Shown: positions 1-4,905 of the stretch, one piece after another | Position numbering within the stretch: the stretch's first letter is position 1 | How the letters are laid out: each line of letters opens with the position of its first letter | Assembly: GCA_020436955.1 (NCBI GenBank) | Contig: JAGQWW010000164.1 | Coordinates: 1 to 6,224, forward strand | Direction: 5' to 3' | DNA: 6,224 nt | Origin: Saprospiraceae bacterium | GTDB lineage: Bacteria; Bacteroidota; Bacteroidia; Chitinophagales; Saprospiraceae | Notes under the pieces: model-generated | Seen by the model: only the letters and a program-made list of their open reading frames with translations | Databases searched by the model: none | Told to the model about the DNA's origin: nothing | Made by a program: the position numbers and the translations under genes

Positions 1-77
1 GGCTTTTGGCTTTTGGCTTTTGGCTTTTGGCTTTTGGCTTTTGGCTTTTGGCTTTTGGCTTTTGGCTTTTGGCTTTT
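1..77. repeat. Perfect heptamer tandem array, (GGCTTTT)x11
   Basis: Eleven uninterrupted, identical copies of the 7-bp unit GGCTTTT (AAAAGCC on the other strand) fill the first 77 bases. The array starts at the window edge, so its true length is unknown. Since 7 is not a multiple of 3, the array cycles through all phases and has no stop in any frame on either strand, so open frames through it mean nothing. Perfect identity implies recent slippage-driven expansion or homogenisation. It ends where the TAA of a doubtful minus-strand ORF begins (76-78). Its function is unknown. Confidence 0.97.
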
Positions 78-162
78 AAGCAAATTCAACTTCCAGCCCA
101 TTGTTCAAAGGTGAGCCGTAATTGTATCCTTCTAAAAACCCAAAACTTGAGCTTCTAGCCAT
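76..162 (-). CDS. Doubtful small ORF, 28 residues
   Basis: On the minus strand an ATG at 160-162 opens a 28-codon frame ending in TAA at 76-78. The peptide begins MARSSSFGFLEGYNYGSP and ends GLEVEFA. The frame is open back only to a TGA at 193-195, inside the miniature element, so it cannot be much longer at its N-terminus in the present sequence. There is no ribosome binding site, and the C-rich palindrome repeat lies directly upstream. I recognise no family. It may be a chance ORF or the eroded end of a former gene; it is recorded because its composition looks protein-like and nothing else explains these bases. Confidence 0.15.
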   Translation of the reverse strand: MARSSSFGFLEGYNYGSPLNNGLEVEFA

Positions 163-166
163 ATCA

Positions 167-187
167 CCCCCCAATCCCCCCTCAAGG
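167..187. repeat. Left part of a C6-AAT-C6-TCAA palindrome repeat split by an insertion
   Basis: Two runs of six C (167-172 and 176-181) separated by AAT are followed by TCAAGG (182-187). The matching G6 arm is now at 429-434. Removing bases 188-430 restores C6-AAT-C6-TCAA-G6, in which the second C6 and the G6 form a perfect 6-bp stem around a TCAA loop. C/G-run hairpins of this kind are common intergenic repeats in Bacteroidota (general knowledge). The last ten bases (178-187) form the left copy of the 10-bp target duplication. Confidence 0.7.
178..187 (+). repeat. Target-site duplication, left copy
   Basis: CCCCTCAAGG directly abuts the left inverted repeat of the miniature element and is identical to 421-430. 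Confidence 0.75.
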
Positions 188-420
188 CAATGTCATTAAG
201 CTAAGGGATCTCAGGAGTTTTTTACCTGTCTAAGGTGGGTCTCCTGAAAGGGACCCGCCGGCGAATGTTCTTCAATATTTTTAGCATAATCTATTGACTG
301 TTAAATCTTTATATTCTATTTCAAACCTGGAATTCTGTTTCACGCCACGTTCGCAACGATTTAACACAACGGTCGCAACAAGGCTTCTAACAAAACAATA
401 TCGCTAACATAATGACATTG
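188..420. mobile_element. 233-bp miniature inverted-repeat element, IS4-like ends
   Basis: The ends are perfect 11-bp inverted repeats: CAATGTCATTA at 188-198 and TAATGACATTG at 410-420. Similarity continues to 14 of 16 positions. The element is flanked by identical 10-bp direct repeats, CCCCTCAAGG (178-187 and 421-430), as expected of a target-site duplication. Excising the element plus one copy restores a symmetric C6-TCAA-G6 palindrome, which independently supports insertion. There is no transposase, so it would move only in trans. The left end (CAATGTCATTAAGCTAAGG) resembles, from memory, the end of IS4 (TAATGCCGATCAGTTAAGG), and a duplication of about 10 bp also suits the IS4 superfamily. 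The family assignment is inference; the boundaries are seen directly. Inside are a potential stem-loop (211-247), an 8-bp palindrome CGCCGGCG (256-263) and a 9-bp near-direct repeat, TCGCAAC(G/A)A (351-359 and 373-381). Confidence 0.75.
211..247 (+). other. Potential stem-loop inside the miniature element
   Basis: TCAGGAG (211-217) can pair perfectly with CTCCTGA (241-247). An inner ACCT/AGGT stem (224-227 with 233-236) closes a 5-base loop. A competing pairing of GGGTC (237-241) with GACCC (252-256) is also possible. If transcribed this would be a modest structured RNA. There is no U-tract, so it is not a convincing terminator. Confidence 0.3.
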
Positions 421-430
421 CCCCTCAAGG
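421..430 (+). repeat. Target-site duplication, right copy
   Basis: CCCCTCAAGG directly abuts the right inverted repeat of the miniature element and is identical to 178-187. It runs on into GGGG (431-434), the remaining right arm of the interrupted palindrome. Confidence 0.75.
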
Positions 431-466
431 GGGGCGTCTATTGGTAGGGATCCATTTTCTCGATCA

Positions 467-529
467 ACTAGAAACCAGCAACAAGAATCCAGCATCCAGA
501 AACTAGCATCCAGAAACCAGCTACCAGTT
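467..529. repeat. Degenerate heptamer array, nine units of (A/T)CCAG(C/A)A
   Basis: Read in 7-base steps from 467, the sequence gives actagaa, accagca, acaagaa, tccagca, tccagaa, actagca, tccagaa, accagct, accagtt. The register holds for 63 bases with no indel, only substitutions. This is a diverged tandem array with the same unit length as the perfect array at 1-77 but a different sequence. It ends 3 bp before the stop codon of the response regulator, so it forms the 3' flank, and probably part of the 3' untranslated region, of that minus-strand operon. Its role is unknown. Confidence 0.85.
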
Positions 530-532
530 CCC

Positions 533-1234
533 CTATTTCACAAAGCGCTCAAAAAAAGCTTCCTTGAACGCTCTTCCGATTGGAATTGACATTCCACCAT
601 GTAGGTACACGTGGGTTGCGGTTACTTTTTCAATCTTTTGGGTATTGATAAGGTAGGATTTATGAATGCGATAGTAGTGCTCTTCTTGCAATTCTTCTTC
701 CCAATGTCGTAATGGCTCAGATGTCAGTAATTTCTTTTCCTTTAAATGGACTTCCGTATAATCTGCATCAGATTTTATGAAGAGAATATCTTCCTGATTT
801 ACACGGATATGCTCGTACCCTGACTTTACAAAAAAGTCCTTTTTGATAAGATTTGAAGCGTTTGGTGCTTCAGATCTTATGCCTGGATTTTTTTGAGGGA
901 CTTTAGCTATTGATTTTACAAATCGTTGAAAAGAAAATGGCTTTAAAAGGTAGTCTACTACATTAAACTCATAACTCTCCAGTGCATAATCAGGAAAAGC
1001 GGTGGTTAATATAACTGCCGGAGGATTGCTTAGGGTTTTTAAAAAATCAATACCTGAAATTTTGGGCAAATGGATATCCAGGAAAATGAGGTCAACTTCA
1101 TTGGATTGAAGAAACTCAAGGGCCTTGATTGCATCAGAGAAAGTACCGGTAAGCTCTAACGTGCCCAGATCATCAATGTATTTCTTCAAAACCCGTTGGG
1201 CGGGTGGCTGATCTTCTATGATGATACATTTCAT
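533..1234 (-). CDS. LytTR-family response regulator (receiver plus LytTR DNA-binding domain)
   Basis: This 233-residue cytoplasmic transcription regulator acts as the output half of a two-component system. The N-terminal receiver (about 1-115) has the acidic pair Glu7-Asp8, phosphoacceptor Asp53 in FLDIHLP, the switch Thr77-Thr78 in VILTT, and Lys98 in LLKPF. A short linker (about 112-130) leads to a LytTR domain (about 132-233) with typical features: FFVKSGYEHIRV, the DILFIKSDADYTEV strand pair, HYYRIHKSYLIN and the closing SIPIGRAFKEAFF. The length is normal for the LytT/AgrA/AlgR type, and all key residues are intact. The ATG at 1232-1234 lies 6 bp beyond the kinase stop codon, so the gene is second in a kinase-regulator operon and probably translationally coupled. 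Such proteins bind paired direct repeats; a candidate pair lies at 2306-2334. Targets are inferred, not shown. Confidence 0.95.
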   Translation of the reverse strand: MKCIIIEDQPPAQRVLKKYIDDLGTLELTGTFSDAIKALEFLQSNEVDLIFLDIHLPKISGIDFLKTLSNPPAVILTTAFPDYALESYEFNVVDYLLKPFSFQRFVKSIAKVPQKNPGIRSEAPNASNLIKKDFFVKSGYEHIRVNQEDILFIKSDADYTEVHLKEKKLLTSEPLRHWEEELQEEHYYRIHKSYLINTQKIEKVTATHVYLHGGMSIPIGRAFKEAFFERFVK

Positions 1235-1240
1235 GGTCCA

Positions 1241-2257
1241 CTAGTTTTTCAAATCCATTTGCAGGCGGACTTCATAGGAACTGCCGGTATCGTCAATTTC
1301 AAGCTTATGATTTCCGGGATACATTAGGTTAAGACGTTTTTTCACATTTTCCAATCCAATACCATTTGACAGTTGGTCCTTGTTGCCGTTTGGAAGGTAC
1401 GTATTTCTGCAAAGGAAAATCAATTTTCCATTCGTATCCACTTCTATTTGAACTGCAATTTCAATTTTATCAGATTGACTGGCGGTACTATGTTTGAAAG
1501 CGTTTTCAATAAAAACGATCAAAATCAAAGGTGCAATTCGATACTGCGAGGAAATATTAATTGCTTCAAAGGACACCTGGCCTCTCTCCTCAATCTGCAG
1601 CTCATTTAACTTTAAAAAATTCTCTAACTGTTCCACCTCTTTACCCAGCGGTACAAAATCCTCGCGGCATTCATACAGCATATACCGCAATACTCCCGAT
1701 AACTCCAGAATGATTTCCGGAGTCTTGGGAGAATTATCAATGGCATATGAATATAAATTATTGAGATTGTTGAAAAGGAAGTGTGGGTTGATTTGCGACT
1801 TTAAAAATTGCAATTCACTTTCCTGAACAGTCTGCTTTAAATCTTCTACTTCCTTTTGTTTGACCAGTGCATCCCAGGCAAATTTAAACCCGCTCAAAAT
1901 GGTAAGAATGGGCAATATGCCTAACAAAGAGAAAAACACTCCGGGGAATCTTTTTGCGCGAGTATCTGGAAAATAAATATGCTCCAACACGAGCTCCTCC
2001 AGCGCCATCAAACCAAAAACGATAAGCAAGACATAAAAGAAGAACCAGATATATTTCTTCTTATAAAACAACCTTGGCAGCAAAATATAATTGATAATAA
2101 AGGCTGCAAAGGAGTAGGTAAGGAAGTACACTACCTGATACTGCTGGATGCCCGGATTCTTTTTATCGAAGGAATAAAAAATAAAAACCAGGATGTGTAA
2201 AACAACCTGAAACAAAACTTCCCGTATGGAAACCTTCGATGCTATTGTTTTTTGCAT
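1241..2257 (-). CDS. LytS/YehU-type membrane sensor histidine kinase
   Basis: This 338-residue inner-membrane kinase is the presumed partner of the adjacent LytTR regulator. Four hydrophobic segments (about 14-30, 41-62, 69-90, 106-124) form a compact membrane domain with short loops and no large periplasmic sensor, so the signal is probably read in or at the membrane. A helical linker (about 131-152) leads to the His_kinase domain of the LytS class. His159 in QINPHFLFNNLN is the phosphoacceptor, ENAFKH (251-256) is the ATP-binding N-box with Asn252, and NGIGLENVKKRL (298-309) is the G-box. This class lacks the classical HisKA dimerisation domain. The ATG at 2255-2257 is the first in frame after the promoter region; another ATG (2262-2264) is out of frame. 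No Shine-Dalgarno is visible. TATTTTTG (2265-2272, minus strand) fits the Bacteroidota -7 consensus TAnnTTTG and would give an almost leaderless mRNA, but no good -33 box accompanies it. Confidence 0.94.
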   Translation of the reverse strand: MQKTIASKVSIREVLFQVVLHILVFIFYSFDKKNPGIQQYQVVYFLTYSFAAFIINYILLPRLFYKKKYIWFFFYVLLIVFGLMALEELVLEHIYFPDTRAKRFPGVFFSLLGILPILTILSGFKFAWDALVKQKEVEDLKQTVQESELQFLKSQINPHFLFNNLNNLYSYAIDNSPKTPEIILELSGVLRYMLYECREDFVPLGKEVEQLENFLKLNELQIEERGQVSFEAINISSQYRIAPLILIVFIENAFKHSTASQSDKIEIAVQIEVDTNGKLIFLCRNTYLPNGNKDQLSNGIGLENVKKRLNLMYPGNHKLEIDDTGSSYEVRLQMDLKN

Positions 2258-2264
2258 GATGCAT

Positions 2265-2272
2265 CAAAAATA
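2265..2272 (-). promoter_or_regulatory. Candidate -7 element for the kinase-regulator operon
   Basis: On the minus strand this reads TATTTTTG, an exact match to the Bacteroidota -7 consensus TAnnTTTG. It ends 7 bp before the kinase ATG, implying a very short or absent leader. The expected TTTG-like -33 element is not present at the usual distance, where only a T-rich stretch lies. In such AT-rich sequence the match could be chance. Confidence 0.3.
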
Positions 2273-2305
2273 ATATACCCAAACGAGAGGAAAAATAAGA
2301 TTCTG

Positions 2306-2334
2306 TAAACGACGAAACTGGACCGTTAAACAAC
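2306..2334. promoter_or_regulatory. Candidate LytTR operator: phased direct repeat TAAAC(G/A)AC
   Basis: TAAACGAC (2306-2313) and TAAACAAC (2327-2334) match at 7 of 8 positions and start 21 bp apart, two helical turns. On the minus strand the units read GT(C/T)GTTTA and contain the GTT core typical of known LytTR sites. LytTR proteins are known to bind two such repeats on one DNA face at about this spacing. The pair lies some 35-60 bp upstream of the candidate kinase -7 element, a suitable position for activation, and about 130-160 bp upstream of the receptor start codon. Assigning it to the neighbouring regulator is inference. Confidence 0.35.
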
Positions 2335-2465
2335 CAATTCGACCTTTTTTCTGTTAGGGCTGTTGATTGGGGGGAAAGAAATGACGTTCAAAGAAATAAT
2401 TTTCGATTCTCCCACTGATAGATCTCTTTTGCACCATTGAATTGAATGAAAAACCTTAATAACTC

Positions 2466-4847
2466 ATGAAAACATATATCCTTTCTCTGTTTGTTTTGTT
2501 AGCCTTTAGCCTGATTTCGAACAAGGCCGGCGCACAAAGCAACACCATTACGATAAGAGGTAATGTTGTAGAAAGTAAAAATCAAAAACCGGTCGAATTT
2601 GCAACCGTGATGGTTGCAAACCCTGAAACCGGAACTTCCATCACCGGTGTTACAACGGACCTTGACGGCAACTTTGTAGTAAAAACTGAAGCACCTTCCT
2701 TTTACCTGGAAGTCAGTTTTATAGGATTTGAGAAAAAGGAAATCAGAGAATTTGACATCGTCAACAATGAAATAAACCTCGGCACCATCGTACTTGCTGA
2801 GAATAGTGAGATGTTGGAAGAAGTGGTTGTAAGAGCAGAAAAATCCTCCACTGAATTCAAGTTGGACAAAAGGGTATTTAACGTAGGAAAAGATTTGAGC
2901 ACTACGGGTGCCAGCGCTTTGGAAGTTTTGAATAATGTGCCTTCCGTAAATGTAGACATTGAAGGTCAAATTAGCCTGAGAGGAAGTACCGGTGTTCAAA
3001 TTCTCATCAATGGAAAACCCTCTGTCATTGCCAGTGAACAAGGGAATACCCTAGGGACCATTACTGCAGACATGATTGAATCGATAGAGGTGATCACCAA
3101 TCCTTCTGCTAAATATGAGGCTGAAGGTACCTCGGGCATCATCAACATCATTATTAAAAAAGAAGAAAGAGAAGGATTGAATGGCTCCATAACCCTGAAT
3201 ACTGGAGTGCCTGACAATCACAGCATAGGGTTGAGCTTAAACCGAAGAACAGATAAATTCAATCTTTTCAGTCAATTGGGAGTCGGTTACCGATCCAGTC
3301 CCAGAGAAAGCAAAAATATCAACCAGAATTTAACTACCGGAGAGTCGCTGATAAGTGAAGGAACCGAATATAGAGATGAGACCTTTTTCAATCTTATTCT
3401 AGGTACTGATTATCACATCAATGAAACCAATATCGTAACCCTTTCAGGTAGTTATGCCTACGAAATCGAGGACCAACCATCCAGAACGGACTTCCTGATT
3501 CCGGATGAAAACGGGATTCCGGTTTCAGAATGGTATCGAGAGGAAAAAACAGAAGCTACCAATCCAAAGTGGCAGTACGAATTGCAGTATAAAAAAGACT
3601 TCAAAGGACATAAGGACCACGATTTATTATTCAGTGCGCTGGGTCATTTCTTTGGAAAAGACCAATCCTCCGAATTTTCCAATAATGATATTTTAGGGAA
3701 TGAAGCAGGAGGTAATCAACAAACCAGAACCAATTTCCAGGAAGCGAAATATACCTTCAGTACCGATTATAAGCGTCCTATTAATGATAAATTCACTATT
3801 GAAACAGGCGCACAGTATGTTTTGAATGCTGTTAGTAATGACTTTGCAGTAAGTGATTTAGTGAATGAAGAATGGGTTCCTAATCCTGCTTTTACCAATG
3901 TGTTCGAATACGATCAAAATGTATTTGGACTATATGGTACCGGTTCATATGAAGGTGAGAAATGGGGTATCAAAGTTGGTTTACGCGCCGAAAACACCGT
4001 TTTAAAAACGTATCTGGTAAATACCGGTGAAAGGAACAACCAGAATTTTACCAACCTGTTTCCTACCTTACATACTTCCTACAAAATCAGTCCTACAGTA
4101 TCCCTACAAGCAGGTTATAGCCGAAGAATTTATCGTCCAAGACTTTGGGACCTGAATCCGTTTTTTAATATCAGAAACAACTTCAGTATCCGTACCGGAA
4201 ACCCGGATTTGCTACCTGAATTTACCGACTCCTACGAGTTGACCAGTATTTATTTACTGAATAAGGTAACCTTGAATGTTGGAGCTTATTACAGAAAAAC
4301 CAACGACGTCATTGAAAGGGTCTCCTTCTTTGAAGATAATGTCAGCACAACCAGGCCAGTAAATATTGGTACCAATGATGCCATCGGTATTGAGGTAAAT
4401 GGAAAATACGATGTAGCAAAATGGTGGACCATCAACGGAGATTTGAATTATAATTATTTCAGCAGACTTGGTATGCTTGAAGGCACCTCCTTCGATTTTT
4501 CAGCGGATCAATTCACCTCCAAATTGACTACCAAATTTAAACTGCCATTGGATTTCGAGGTTGAAATTACCGGTCAGTTCCAATCCAGATACAAAACAGT
4601 TCAAAGTGAAGTTTCACAAAATTTGTTCGCAGACCTTGGGGCCCGAAAGAAGATTTTCAAGGGTAAAGGAGTGATTTCTTTGAGTGTAAGGGACATCTTT
4701 GCATCTCGCATTAGAGAAGTGGAAACATTCCAGCAAGATTTTTACCTCTACAACTGGGACAGACGAGGTCGTTTTGTAAGACTGGGTTTCAGCTATGGAT
4801 TTGGGAAAGGAGAAGCGATGGAATACACTGCAAGAAGGCACTACTAA
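2466..4847 (+). CDS. TonB-dependent receptor / outer-membrane beta-barrel family protein
   Basis: This 793-residue outer-membrane protein is predicted to be a ligand-gated channel or receptor energised by TonB. It has a signal peptide (about 1-23, cleavage near AGA-Q), then a carboxypeptidase-regulatory-like beta-sandwich (about 27-112, with ITIRGNVVES and TTDLDGNFVV). A TonB-box-like EEVVVRAEK (118-126) precedes a plug domain (about 130-232) with ALEVLNNVPSV, ISLRGSTGVQILINGKPS and IESIEVITNPSAKYEAEGTSGIINI. The rest (about 237-793) is a 22-strand-type barrel rich in alternating aromatic strands, ending RFVRLGFSYGFGK and a short basic-aromatic tail. The architecture matches the OMP_b-brl_3 group rather than true SusC: it is shorter, and no SusD partner follows. 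The substrate is unknown. The ATG at 2466 begins an intact signal peptide; no Shine-Dalgarno is seen, as usual in this phylum. The gene is transcribed away from the kinase operon, which suggests but does not prove regulation by it. Confidence 0.93.
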   Translation: MKTYILSLFVLLAFSLISNKAGAQSNTITIRGNVVESKNQKPVEFATVMVANPETGTSITGVTTDLDGNFVVKTEAPSFYLEVSFIGFEKKEIREFDIVNNEINLGTIVLAENSEMLEEVVVRAEKSSTEFKLDKRVFNVGKDLSTTGASALEVLNNVPSVNVDIEGQISLRGSTGVQILINGKPSVIASEQGNTLGTITADMIESIEVITNPSAKYEAEGTSGIINIIIKKEEREGLNGSITLNTGVPDNHSIGLSLNRRTDKFNLFSQLGVGYRSSPRESKNINQNLTTGESLISEGTEYRDETFFNLILGTDYHINETNIVTLSGSYAYEIEDQPSRTDFLIPDENGIPVSEWYREEKTEATNPKWQYELQYKKDFKGHKDHDLLFSALGHFFGKDQSSEFSNNDILGNEAGGNQQTRTNFQEAKYTFSTDYKRPINDKFTIETGAQYVLNAVSNDFAVSDLVNEEWVPNPAFTNVFEYDQNVFGLYGTGSYEGEKWGIKVGLRAENTVLKTYLVNTGERNNQNFTNLFPTLHTSYKISPTVSLQAGYSRRIYRPRLWDLNPFFNIRNNFSIRTGNPDLLPEFTDSYELTSIYLLNKVTLNVGAYYRKTNDVIERVSFFEDNVSTTRPVNIGTNDAIGIEVNGKYDVAKWWTINGDLNYNYFSRLGMLEGTSFDFSADQFTSKLTTKFKLPLDFEVEITGQFQSRYKTVQSEVSQNLFADLGARKKIFKGKGVISLSVRDIFASRIREVETFQQDFYLYNWDRRGRFVRLGFSYGFGKGEAMEYTARRHY

Positions 4848-4850
4848 AAG

Positions 4851-4871
4851 GTGATAAGGAATAAGTGATAA
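4851..4871 (+). repeat. Three-unit heptamer repeat leading into the terminator
   Basis: GTGATAA, GGAATAA and GTGATAA follow each other exactly in 7-base register, beginning 3 bp after the receptor stop codon and running into the left arm of the terminator hairpin. The unit length equals that of the two heptamer arrays at the left end of the window. Confidence 0.6.
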
Positions 4872-4905
4872 GGGGTACGGTTTTGGACCGTACCCCTTAT
4901 TTTTT
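4868..4905 (+). terminator. Strong intrinsic terminator between convergent genes
   Basis: A perfect 14-bp stem pairs 4868-4881 with 4887-4900, including GGGGTACGGT against ACCGTACCCC, around a 5-base loop TTTGG, followed by a T run at 4900-4905. It would end transcription of the outer-membrane receptor gene 20 bp after its stop. The T run overlaps the TAA stop (4904-4906) of the convergent gene. On the minus strand the hairpin begins 3 bp after that stop but is followed by a poorer T tract, so termination there may be weaker. Confidence 0.9.

Larger units (their letters stand above)
78..532. other. Intergenic, repeat-rich stretch without a convincing gene
   Basis: Apart from the doubtful ORF (76-162), the interrupted palindrome, the miniature element and the degenerate heptamers listed separately, nothing is recognisable here. 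Bases 435-466 are featureless. No terminator hairpin with a U-tract is visible immediately downstream of the response regulator on the minus strand. The C/G palindrome that might once have shaped the 3' end is now split by the insertion. Confidence 0.6.
2258..2465. promoter_or_regulatory. Divergent intergenic region between kinase operon and receptor gene
   Basis: These 208 bp must contain the promoters for both directions. Visible elements are the candidate kinase -7 box (2265-2272), the phased direct repeat (2306-2334) and a close pair of CTGTT(A/G) words (2351-2356 and 2360-2365). I could not find a well-spaced -33/-7 pair for the receptor; TAATTTTC (2397-2404) is a one-mismatch -7 match without a -33 partner. 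No small ORF or RNA gene is evident. Confidence 0.5.

Noticed and set aside
1..158. Plus-strand frame open from the window start through the heptamer array to a TAG at 156-158
   Set aside because: The array has no stops in any frame, so the openness is an artefact, and the remaining 26 codons resemble nothing known.
467..529. CRISPR-like array
   Set aside because: The units are 7 bp and directly adjacent, with no spacers and no cas genes.
1373..2200. Plus-strand open frames of 73-110 codons (1373-1609, 1494-1826, 1979-2200)
   Set aside because: They lie antisense within the kinase gene, whose membrane segments and H, N and G boxes are intact; their translations show no domain or signal.
2351..2365. 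CTGTTA/CTGTTG pair as a LytTR site
   Set aside because: The 9-bp offset does not match the two-turn spacing of LytTR half-sites; the TAAAC(G/A)AC pair fits better.
2499..3217. Minus-strand open frames, including one of 180 codons, opposite the receptor gene
   Set aside because: They are shadows of the signal peptide, regulatory-like and plug coding region; the plus-strand product is full length with conserved motifs.
3505..3696. Plus-strand 63-codon frame inside the receptor gene
   Set aside because: Out-of-frame overlap in the barrel region with no recognisable product.
2466..4847. SusC-type receptor of a polysaccharide utilisation locus
   Set aside because: The protein is shorter than typical SusC, the domain pattern fits the OMP_b-brl_3 group, and no SusD-like lipoprotein or glycan enzyme follows it.
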